This document shows positions 29,377 through 37,312 of a stretch of 37,312 nt of DNA, one piece after another; position 1 is the stretch's first letter; each line of letters begins with the position of its first letter. The stretch comes from an uncultured Pelagibacteraceae bacterium (GTDB lineage: Bacteria; Pseudomonadota; Alphaproteobacteria; Pelagibacterales; Pelagibacteraceae): contig CACCVU010000005.1 in the NCBI GenBank assembly GCA_902549495.1, positions 1-37,312 on the forward strand, read 5' to 3'. The notes under the pieces are model-generated. The model did no database searches. It was not told the DNA's origin and worked only from the letters and a program-made list of their open reading frames with translations. Both the position numbers and the translations under genes were made by a program.

Positions 29377-30177
29377 TTAAATTATCCACTCAGAAAACTT
29401 ATTTTTATTTTCCAAAATAAAAGGTGGAAAAGTTTCATCTAAATTTATCTTTTTGAGAACATTACCTCTATTAAAAATGTCTATGTTATCAGAAATTTTA
29501 GCTTCTATTTTTCTTTTATCTATTTCTTCAGAATTAAATTCCCCGTGAGAAAAAGATTTTATTTTTTCTAATATTTGATCAGGAGTTTGTAAAAAAGAAA
29601 AGTGCCATCCACCTTTAATGATTTGAAGATCTTTTTTATCAAATCTCCAAAATGGGTAATCCTTAAATTTTAAGTCTCTAAGAGATTGCATTGTTTTTAA
29701 ATATTTTTTTTTCGTAATCTTTGATCCGATCCAATTACTTTCATTAATATTTTGAAGATTAAGTTTATACATAAACATTTTTTGTGAAAAAGCTATAAAC
29801 TTTTTTCCTTTTTTAATTTCAGACAATCTTTTTAAGTCTGGTATTTCATCTGAGTCTGATAAAATTATAAGGTCATCTTGTCGAGCATCTTTTAAACCAT
29901 TTATTAAAAAGTTTCTTTGATGTTGCTCAATTGGAGACTCTCCACCAGTGTGTTTTTGGAAGTTAATTACTTGATCATACTCTGCAATAACAAAGATGAT
30001 CTTATGCTTAAATTTTGGGAAATTATTTATATTAAAATTAATTTTTTTATCTTTACCTTGGTGCGTTTTATTTGATTCCGAAATTACGAAATAGTCGACA
30101 TACTCATTAAGAATATTCATACGTAAATCAACTATGTGATCCTCATTAAAATATTGAAAACAGTCGTATATCGCCAT
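29377..30177 (-). CDS. Glycosyltransferase family 17-like protein
   Basis: MAIYDCFQYFNEDHIVDLRMNILNEYVDYFVISESNKTHQGKDK..., LIILSDSDEIPDL, GGWHFSFL: GT17 signature motifs. Confidence 0.88.
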   Translation of the reverse strand: MAIYDCFQYFNEDHIVDLRMNILNEYVDYFVISESNKTHQGKDKKINFNINNFPKFKHKIIFVIAEYDQVINFQKHTGGESPIEQHQRNFLINGLKDARQDDLIILSDSDEIPDLKRLSEIKKGKKFIAFSQKMFMYKLNLQNINESNWIGSKITKKKYLKTMQSLRDLKFKDYPFWRFDKKDLQIIKGGWHFSFLQTPDQILEKIKSFSHGEFNSEEIDKRKIEAKISDNIDIFNRGNVLKKINLDETFPPFILENKNKFSEWII

Positions 30178-31124
30178 TAATTAAAATATAAATCTTCAAA
30201 CTTATCTAAACCATTCAAATGAATTTTTAATCTTTTCATTATCAATTTTAAAATGTTTAATTGCCCAAAAATTAATAATAAAGAGATAAATTTTTCTTGA
30301 TTTGCCTTTATTTTTTTCTCACCTTCTTTAGTATTGAAGTTTGGAATAAATATCATTTCCATTTCTGCTGGTATTCTAGATTTATGTTTTCCTATTCCCT
30401 TCCAGTCGATTATTAAGTAGTTCATTTCATATAAATAATTTACTAATTTATTCCACTCAGGGACACCTTTATACATTGAGTAAATGTGAGCTTCAATTTT
30501 AATTAATTGTGGGCGATAACTACCTATTCCTTTTAAAATTTCTAGTTCAGATCCCTGCGTATCAATCTTAAGATAATCTAAACTTTTAAATTCTAGTTTT
30601 TTTAATGAATTATCTATAGTATCGCAATCTACTTCTACTGTTCGTGTAACTTTAAAATTATTTAACTCATTAATATTTATCTCATGCATGTCGAATTTGT
30701 CAGCATCAGGTTCAAACATTGAGGAACTGCCAAGTCTATTATCTAAAATAAAGATATTTTTTTTGACTTTTGAGCTCCAAAGAGCGTTATCAATTACAAA
30801 CTTATTTTCATTTAGCTTTTTAGCTTCAGACTTAATGGGCTCAACTAAAATAGGTTCAAAAAAAATATTATATTTTTTCGAGAAGAAATTATCTGAATTA
30901 AAACCTCCCTGGGCTCCAACATCTAAAGCTATTAATTTTTCTGACTTTAAAAGTGCACGTATTATATCTGAAAAGTCATACTTTTGATTACCAAAATAGC
31001 TTCTATCTTGGAGATAACTTATGACCCTTCTGTTGATTTTACATTTTATTAAAATTTTAAAAATTAATGGTAATAAAATTTTTATTATACTTCTTGATAT
31101 TTTTAGTAGTTTTTTTTTTAACAT
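30177..31124 (-). CDS. FkbM-family methyltransferase
   Basis: LIALDVGAQGGFNSDNFF..., VEVDCDTIDNSLKKLEFKSLDYLKIDTQGSELEILKGI. Confidence 0.87.
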   Translation of the reverse strand: MLKKKLLKISRSIIKILLPLIFKILIKCKINRRVISYLQDRSYFGNQKYDFSDIIRALLKSEKLIALDVGAQGGFNSDNFFSKKYNIFFEPILVEPIKSEAKKLNENKFVIDNALWSSKVKKNIFILDNRLGSSSMFEPDADKFDMHEININELNNFKVTRTVEVDCDTIDNSLKKLEFKSLDYLKIDTQGSELEILKGIGSYRPQLIKIEAHIYSMYKGVPEWNKLVNYLYEMNYLIIDWKGIGKHKSRIPAEMEMIFIPNFNTKEGEKKIKANQEKFISLLLIFGQLNILKLIMKRLKIHLNGLDKFEDLYFN

Positions 31125-31135
31125 TTAAATGAAAA

Positions 31136-31843
31136 TTATCTTTTTGTAAAAGTTGCAATACCTATTTTCTTTCCTTCAATTACAGAGGATGAGCAATGCA
31201 AGTGACTTCTATCAAATATTAACATTGAACCCACTTCCCACTCATAAATTAATTCGACTTCTAAACCTTTTAAATTTTCAATTCTTTCGTGTTGTAAGTA
31301 TTTTTTATGTATTTCAGCATCAAAAGGTTTATCCCCATATAATTTTAAATGAATATCTGATCTTTTGTTTTGACCATACTTCAAATCTTTTTTTTTCAAT
31401 TCCTCGGGATCTTGTGTAAAACTTGTTGAGCCATCATAAAATCTATTTTTAAAAATTACAGTGCTCCCAACAGAGGATAGTGGAATTAAAGTTTGTTTAT
31501 AAATTTGACTGTTTAATTCAAATCCTGCATCAACATGCAATCCAATTGGGTTATAGCTTTCTTGAATTAATCCATAAATATCTTTACCATTTTCATCTTT
31601 AAGATTATCCATTTGGAAATTTCCAATTTCTTTTTTTAACCTATCGAAAAAAATTGTTTCTAATTTGGAGTCATACCCTTGCAACCATCTCTTTTTTATA
31701 ACATTTTGTTTTTTATTATGTATTGTAACAGGTAAATTCTTATATAGATCTAAAAAACTACTAATTTCATCTTTGTTAAAAATATTTTTAATAATTTTAG
31801 GAGGACTCTCAAGTTTTTTTATATTATCAATTTTTAAATTCAT
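31136..31843 (-). CDS. 2OG-Fe(II) oxygenase-like protein
   Basis: PIGLHVDAGFE (HxD) and distal His in GSMLIFDRSHLHCSS...KKIGIATFTKR, the layout of a jelly-roll Fe(II)/2OG dioxygenase. Confidence 0.65.
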   Translation of the reverse strand: MNLKIDNIKKLESPPKIIKNIFNKDEISSFLDLYKNLPVTIHNKKQNVIKKRWLQGYDSKLETIFFDRLKKEIGNFQMDNLKDENGKDIYGLIQESYNPIGLHVDAGFELNSQIYKQTLIPLSSVGSTVIFKNRFYDGSTSFTQDPEELKKKDLKYGQNKRSDIHLKLYGDKPFDAEIHKKYLQHERIENLKGLEVELIYEWEVGSMLIFDRSHLHCSSSVIEGKKIGIATFTKR

Positions 31844-31846
31844 TAT

Positions 31847-32638
31847 TTATTCACCCATATTAATTAAGGTTCCTCTTTTTTTTGCACCAAAATATGAAAA
31901 GTAGAAAACTATAACACCAAAAATAAAATATACTACAGATATGGAAATAGATTTAAAAATATTAAAGTAGTTTACTGAATTATTTATTAAAATATTTCGC
32001 ATTTCTTCAAAAATGTGAACTAAAGGAAGACCCTTTGCAATAATCTGTAAGGAGTTCGGTAAAATATCTATTGGATAATAAATACACCCCAAAGGGGCTA
32101 AGAAAAACAAACTTGCCCAAGCAATATTTTCAAAAGAGGGACCATATCTCAATAGACCTGAGGTTACTAATAGACCTAAGGTAATCCCAAAAAGATATAA
32201 TCCAATCAATAAAAATATTAATGGCAATCCAAGGTGTAGTACGGAAACACCAAAAAGAGGTATTGCTATAATCACTGCTGGCACTAATCCAATCAGCGTT
32301 CTTATAATTGCTGTTAAAGTAAGAGCAGCTATTATTTCTCTTATTTTAATAGGAGCTATAAATAAATTTGTAAAATTTCTACTCCATATTTCCTCAAGAA
32401 ACATCATATTAAAACTTATACTAGCCCTAAAGAGAAAATCATATAAAATTGCTGCAGTAAGTATCACACCAACAGTATTGTTGTAATATTCAGAGTTAAG
32501 TGTAAAAAACTTTGATATAAATCCCCATAAAAAAATTTGAACAGTAGGCCAGTATATTAGATCCAAAACTCTTGGAAATGAATTCATTACTAAATAAAGA
32601 TGTCTTAAACCTAGCGCATATATTTTACTGAAGTTCAT
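31847..32638 (-). CDS. ABC-2 type transporter permease
   Basis: Six predicted TM segments; FPRVLDLIYWPTVQIFLWGFISKFF, FLEEIWSRNFTNLFIAPIKIREI. Confidence 0.88.
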   Translation of the reverse strand: MNFSKIYALGLRHLYLVMNSFPRVLDLIYWPTVQIFLWGFISKFFTLNSEYYNNTVGVILTAAILYDFLFRASISFNMMFLEEIWSRNFTNLFIAPIKIREIIAALTLTAIIRTLIGLVPAVIIAIPLFGVSVLHLGLPLIFLLIGLYLFGITLGLLVTSGLLRYGPSFENIAWASLFFLAPLGCIYYPIDILPNSLQIIAKGLPLVHIFEEMRNILINNSVNYFNIFKSISISVVYFIFGVIVFYFSYFGAKKRGTLINMGE

Positions 32639-33359
32639 CTTTACTCCTTGCTAATTTTAAAAAAGTTTCCTCTAAATTGTTTCTACCATGTTTTTCTATC
32701 AAATTTTTACAAGTTCCTTTGTCTATAATTTTACCTTTTCTCATCATGATAATGCTGTCGCAAAGTCTTTCAACTTCATTCATGTTATGTGAGGCTAATA
32801 AAACCGTAACTTTATTTTTTGATTTATATTCTTGAATATAACTCCTAATAAAATCACCAATATCTGGGTCTAAACTTGCTGTTGGTTCATCGAGAAGAAG
32901 AATTTCTGGTTTATTAATTAAAGATTTAGCAAGAGAAACTCTGTTTTTTTGACCTGACGAAAGCTCACCTGTCTTTCTTTCAAAAAATTCCTTTATTTCT
33001 AAGTCATTTGAAATTTCATGTATTCTTTTTTTTAAATCTTTAATTCCGTACAATCGTCCATATATCTCAAGATTTTGTCTTACGGTTAATTTTTTTGGTA
33101 ACTCGACATACGGAGAAGCAAAATTAAATCTTTTCAATATCTCATCTCTTCCAAAAGAGTTTAAATTTTTATTTTCTATCAAAATTTCACCACTTGATGG
33201 AGTAACAAGTCCTAACATCATTCCTATAGTTGTAGTTTTTCCACAGCCATTAGGGCCAAGCAAACCAATAGTTTTGTCTTTCTCTAAATGAAAATTAATT
33301 TTATCTACCGCTAGGTATTTGTTATAAATTTTACTTAAATTCTTAATTTCAATAAACAT
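32625..33359 (-). CDS. ABC transporter ATP-binding protein
   Basis: GLLGPNGCGKTTTIGMMLGLVTPSSGEI Walker A; LSSGQKNRVSLAKSLINKPEILLLDEPTASLDPDIGD. Confidence 0.96.
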   Translation of the reverse strand: MFIEIKNLSKIYNKYLAVDKINFHLEKDKTIGLLGPNGCGKTTTIGMMLGLVTPSSGEILIENKNLNSFGRDEILKRFNFASPYVELPKKLTVRQNLEIYGRLYGIKDLKKRIHEISNDLEIKEFFERKTGELSSGQKNRVSLAKSLINKPEILLLDEPTASLDPDIGDFIRSYIQEYKSKNKVTVLLASHNMNEVERLCDSIIMMRKGKIIDKGTCKNLIEKHGRNNLEETFLKLARSKDELQ

Positions 33360-34309
33360 TATTTTGATGCTCTTAATAACCGATCATTAATAGCTAATCC
33401 AGGACCACGATAAGGTATTTTATCTATAAAAATTTTTTTATACCCCTTTTTTTTTATTTTTCTTAATATTTTATACAAATTAGCCGCAGCTTCCCTCAAG
33501 TTCGCTTTTTTGCTTAGATTAAAATAATTTTGATTATTCTTATGTTTTCTTCCAAATACAATGTAAGCATGATTAAGTTTAGAGGGTTTTCCCTTAAAAA
33601 TAATTGGTATTCCAGGTGAATAGTGTTTTTTCATCATACCTGGAGACTTTATTTTAGAATTTCTTTTTGATGATAAAGTTATTTTCAGAAAATCTTTTAT
33701 TTCGTTAGAGCTTATTATTCCAGGCCTGAGTATTTTAGGTTTTCCAGTTAAATCGATTACAGTCGACTCAATTCCAATTTTAGATTTACCACCATTTATT
33801 ATAATTTTTAATTTTTTTTTAAAATCTTCAAAAACATCTTGAGCACTTACAGGACTAACACCTGATGCAATATTTGCACTTGGCATAGCTAAAGGAAAAT
33901 TTAAAAGTTTAAGTATGGTCTTAACTATTCTATTACTTGGAAATCTAATTGCTACAGTATCTAAATTAGCTGTAACTAAAGAATTAATTTTTGATTTTGT
34001 ACTTTTTTTCAAAATAAAGGTTATAGGGCCTGGACAAAATTTTTTATAAAGTTTAAAAAAGTTCTTATCTAAAATAACGTCTTTGTTTGCTTCTTTATAA
34101 TTATTATAATGAACTATTAACGGATTAATTTTTGGTCTTTTTTTTAATTTAAAAATTTTTTTAACTGCTTTTCCCGAATAAGCATTTCCTGCTAAACCAT
34201 AAACGGTTTCGGTAGGCAAACCCACTAATTTACCTTGTTTTAGAGATTTTATTGTTTTTTTAAGGCTCTTTGTATTGAATGAATATATATTTGAATAGAT
34301 GTTTTTCAT
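33359..34309 (-). CDS. tsaC: L-threonylcarbamoyladenylate synthase (Sua5/TsaC family)
   Basis: GKLVGLPTETVYGLAGNAYSGKAVKKIFKLKKRPKINPLIVH..., PLAMPSANIASGVSPVSA. Confidence 0.95.
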   Translation of the reverse strand: MKNIYSNIYSFNTKSLKKTIKSLKQGKLVGLPTETVYGLAGNAYSGKAVKKIFKLKKRPKINPLIVHYNNYKEANKDVILDKNFFKLYKKFCPGPITFILKKSTKSKINSLVTANLDTVAIRFPSNRIVKTILKLLNFPLAMPSANIASGVSPVSAQDVFEDFKKKLKIIINGGKSKIGIESTVIDLTGKPKILRPGIISSNEIKDFLKITLSSKRNSKIKSPGMMKKHYSPGIPIIFKGKPSKLNHAYIVFGRKHKNNQNYFNLSKKANLREAAANLYKILRKIKKKGYKKIFIDKIPYRGPGLAINDRLLRASK

Positions 34310-34330
34310 AATGTAATTATTATTTAGTTT

Positions 34331-34534
34331 ATGAAAATCGAAAATATTCCAGCTGAAATCAAAAGTAAATCATTAAAAGAGGCCCGAGAGGAAATTAATG
34401 AAATTCTTATAAAACTTGAAAGTGATAATTATGATTTAAAAAGTGCTGAAAATATTTACAAAAGACTTATTTACTTAAACAAACACGTTGAAAACCTGTT
34501 TAAAATCAAATCTAAAGAGATATTAAAATCTTGA
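34331..34534 (+). CDS. xseB: Exodeoxyribonuclease VII small subunit
   Basis: 67 aa; SLKEAREEINEILIKLESDNYDLKSAENIYKRLIYLNKHVENLFKIK; upstream of ispA-dxs as in many proteobacteria. Confidence 0.82.
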   Translation: MKIENIPAEIKSKSLKEAREEINEILIKLESDNYDLKSAENIYKRLIYLNKHVENLFKIKSKEILKS

Positions 34535-34547
34535 TGAAACTACTTAT

Positions 34548-35423
34548 ATGATAAATATAAAATTAAAAAGAAATGCCAAAAAAATTGATAAATTTTTAAT
34601 TAATTTTATTAACAATCAGAAAAAATCTTTACTAGTAGCTCCCATGAAATACGGGGTTATCTCTGGAGGTAAAAAAATTAGGTCTACAATAATTTTTGAT
34701 ATGGGAAGATTATTCAAAATCAAAGAAAAAAAACTTATTCATATTTGTGCAGCTGTTGAGTGTATCCATTCTTATTCTTTAATACATGATGATCTTCCTT
34801 GCATGGATAATGACTCATATAGAAGAGGAAAGCCTTCGACTCATAAAAAATATGGCGAGGCCACAGCTGTGCTCGCTGGAAACTCATTATTAACTTTAGC
34901 ATTTGAGATAATCTCTGACAAAAAAAATTCCCTAAATGCGAAACAAAAAAACGAAATTATACAACTTTTATCAAATTTTTCTGGTCATACAGGAATAGCC
35001 GGTGGACAAGAGCTAGATTTAAAATTTGAAAATAAAAGAAAAAAAATCAATCAAATTATAGATATGCAAAGAAAAAAAACAGGCAAACTATTTAATTTTT
35101 GTCTTCAATCAACTGTAATAATTGCTAAAAAAAATAAAAAGGAAAAAAATTTTTTCGGTAAACTTGGGGAAGAAATTGGATTATTATTTCAATTAGCTGA
35201 TGATATATTAGATGTAAAAGGGTCAAAAAAATTAGTAGGTAAACCAATTAAAAAAGATAAAAAAAAAGGGAAATCTACTTTAATTCATTTACTTGGTTAT
35301 AAAAATGCAATCAATTATGCTTATAAATTACAGAAAAAAATATTGCTTAAATTAAAAAAACATGGAAAAAATGCTAATGAATTGCAAAACACTATTAAAT
35401 TTATTTTAGAAAGAAGTTTTTAA
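34548..35423 (+). CDS. ispA: Polyprenyl (farnesyl) diphosphate synthase
   Basis: GGKKIRSTI..., [48 protein letters not shown]: both DDxxD-type motifs. Confidence 0.94.
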   Translation: MINIKLKRNAKKIDKFLINFINNQKKSLLVAPMKYGVISGGKKIRSTIIFDMGRLFKIKEKKLIHICAAVECIHSYSLIHDDLPCMDNDSYRRGKPSTHKKYGEATAVLAGNSLLTLAFEIISDKKNSLNAKQKNEIIQLLSNFSGHTGIAGGQELDLKFENKRKKINQIIDMQRKKTGKLFNFCLQSTVIIAKKNKKEKNFFGKLGEEIGLLFQLADDILDVKGSKKLVGKPIKKDKKKGKSTLIHLLGYKNAINYAYKLQKKILLKLKKHGKNANELQNTIKFILERSF

Positions 35424-37312
35424 TGACAAGATTAATAAAACAAATCAATTTTCCCTCCGACCTTAGAAAATTTAAAAAAGAAAATTTGAGACAAATTTCG
35501 GATGAATTAAGGGATGAATTAATTGATGTAGTATCTGAAACTGGTGGACATCTTGGCGCTGGATTAGGAGTAGTTGAGCTAACCGTAGCTTTACACTACG
35601 TTTTCGATACACCTAAAGACAAGCTTGTTTGGGATGTAAGTCATCAGTGTTACCCACATAAGATTATTACTGGAAGAAGAGATAGAATAAGAACTTTAAG
35701 AAAGGGCGGAGGGTTATCTGGTTTTACAAAAAGATCAGAAAGTGAGTATGATCCATTTGGCGCAGCTCACAGCTCAACCTCTATATCTTCTACTCTAGGA
35801 ATGTCAGTAGCAAAAAAATTATCTAATAATAGAAATAACGTTATTGCGGTAATTGGTGATGGCGCTATGAGCGCTGGAATGGCTTATGAGGCCATGAATA
35901 ATGCAGGAGCATTAAAATCAAATTTAATTGTAGTTTTGAATGACAACGATATGTCAATAGCAAGGCCAGTAGGGGCTATGAGCAAATACCTGGCCAATCT
36001 TTTATCTGGAAAATTATATTTCAGTTTTAGAGAAACTATAAAAATGATCATTTCTGCATTTTCAAAAAGGTTTAGCCAAAAAGCTGGCAAAGCTGAGGAC
36101 ATGTTAAGAAATATTGTGACAGGTGGAACGTTATTTAGTGAGCTTGGGTTTTATTATGTTGGCCCAATTGACGGTCATGATGTAGAAAATTTAGTACAAA
36201 TATTTGAAAATGTTAAAAGATCAAATCACCAGGGACCAGTTCTTATTCATGTAAGAACCCAAAAAGGAAAAGGTTATAAGCCGGCGGAAGAGTCAGGCGA
36301 TAAATACCATGGTGTCTCAAAATTTAATATTTCTACTGGAGAACAATCTAAATCTACTTCTAACACTCCTTCATATACAAAGGTTTTTGCAGAGACTTTA
36401 ATTAAACATGCAGAACAAGATACTAAAATAGTAGGAATAACTGGAGCTATGCCTTCTGGTACAGGGTTAAATTTGTTCGAAAAAAAATTTCCGGATAGAA
36501 CATTTGACGTAGGAATAGCAGAACAACATGCTGTAACTTTTGCTGCAGGATTAGCTACCGAAGGTTATAAGCCTTACGCAGCTATTTATTCAACCTTTTT
36601 GCAAAGAGCCTATGATCAAGTAGTACATGATGTAGCATTACAATCTCTTCCAGTTAGATTTGCTATTGATAGGGCAGGTCTCGTTGGTGCAGACGGACCA
36701 ACTCATGCAGGCTCATTTGATATAACTTACTTAGCAACTTTACCAAATTTTGTTGTGATGGCTGCCAGCGATGAAGCCGAACTAGTAAAGATGATTAATA
36801 CTTCATTAGATATAAATGATAGACCTTCTGCTTTTAGGTATCCAAGAGGAAATGGTATAGGAGTGGAGTTACCTTCGTTAAATGAAAAATTAGTTATCGG
36901 AAAAGCAAGAATTATTAAAGAAGGTAAAAAAGTAGCTTTATTAAATTTTGGTACAAGGCTCGAAGAATGTAAAAAAGCATCAGAAAAACTTTCTTTAAAA
37001 GGTATTGACTGCACAATTGTAGACGCACGATTTGCTAAACCTTTAGATGAAAAATTAATTATGGAAGTTGCTACTAATCATGAGGTTTTAATAACAATTG
37101 AGGAGGGTTCAATAGGAGGCTTTGGATCACATGTAATGCAAATGTTGTCTGATAGAGGTGTTTTTGATACTGGTTTAAAATTTAGATCTATGATTTTACC
37201 AGATATATTTATAGATCAAGATACCCCTGACAAAATGTATGAGGTAGCTGGTCTTGATAATCTTTCAATTGTAAAAAAAGTTGAAGAGACTTTAAATTCC
37301 AACATAATATTA
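35423..37312 (+). CDS. dxs: 1-deoxy-D-xylulose-5-phosphate synthase (3' truncated)
   Basis: [87 protein letters not shown]; open to window end, absent from the ORF track. Confidence 0.95.
   Translation, partial: MTRLIKQINFPSDLRKFKKENLRQISDELRDELIDVVSETGGHLGAGLGVVELTVALHYVFDTPKDKLVWDVSHQCYPHKIITGRRDRIRTLRKGGGLSGFTKRSESEYDPFGAAHSSTSISSTLGMSVAKKLSNNRNNVIAVIGDGAMSAGMAYEAMNNAGALKSNLIVVLNDNDMSIARPVGAMSKYLANLLSGKLYFSFRETIKMIISAFSKRFSQKAGKAEDMLRNIVTGGTLFSELGFYYVGPIDGHDVENLVQIFENVKRSNHQGPVLIHVRTQKGKGYKPAEESGDKYHGVSKFNISTGEQSKSTSNTPSYTKVFAETLIKHAEQDTKIVGITGAMPSGTGLNLFEKKFPDRTFDVGIAEQHAVTFAAGLATEGYKPYAAIYSTFLQRAYDQVVHDVALQSLPVRFAIDRAGLVGADGPTHAGSFDITYLATLPNFVVMAASDEAELVKMINTSLDINDRPSAFRYPRGNGIGVELPSLNEKLVIGKARIIKEGKKVALLNFGTRLEECKKASEKLSLKGIDCTIVDARFAKPLDEKLIMEVATNHEVLITIEEGSIGGFGSHVMQMLSDRGVFDTGLKFRSMILPDIFIDQDTPDKMYEVAGLDNLSIVKKVEETLNSNIIL

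Noticed and set aside
30688-30987. 99-aa plus-strand ORF
   Set aside because: Antisense to the FkbM methyltransferase gene, no recognisable motif.

Overview
This is a compact, AT-rich alphaproteobacterial chromosome segment. Gene content and synteny match the SAR11/Pelagibacter type. It is almost entirely housekeeping operons. In order: the end of an accessory region (partial GNAT-like gene); a lone 5S rRNA with rpmJ, an aa3-COX IV peptide and pntAA-AB-B; tRNA-fMet with a cold-shock gene and rpsU on the minus strand; a minus-strand block trcR-like/rpmE/suhB/efp/thiE/fda/pgk/tkt; a plus-strand block zauP-like/zapA/fau/ymdB-like/yebC/RuvC-like/tolQRA-tolB-pal-cpoB/tilS/ftsH/folP/glmM/thiD/purA; minus-strand rpoH and rluD; tRNA-Arg; a small minus-strand cassette (GT17, FkbM methyltransferase, 2OG-Fe(II) oxygenase-like, ABC-2 exporter) followed by tsaC; then plus-strand xseB/ispA/dxs (truncated at the window end). 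I see no CRISPR array, transposase or prophage. The observations most worth a second look are: (i) rpsU has no ATG/GTG/TTG start and apparently starts at AUU behind a strong SD, with an 8-codon upstream ORF overlapping that start; (ii) the isolated 5S gene has its own near-consensus promoter predicted to start at the mature 5' end, and runs with an 8-nt gap into rpmJ; (iii) a phage-type RuvC-like resolvase sits in the ruvCAB position with ruvA/ruvB missing; (iv) 6S RNA and gap are absent from their usual syntenic positions. I did not find a clear, wholly new multi-gene system. All calls are by eye with no database searches.
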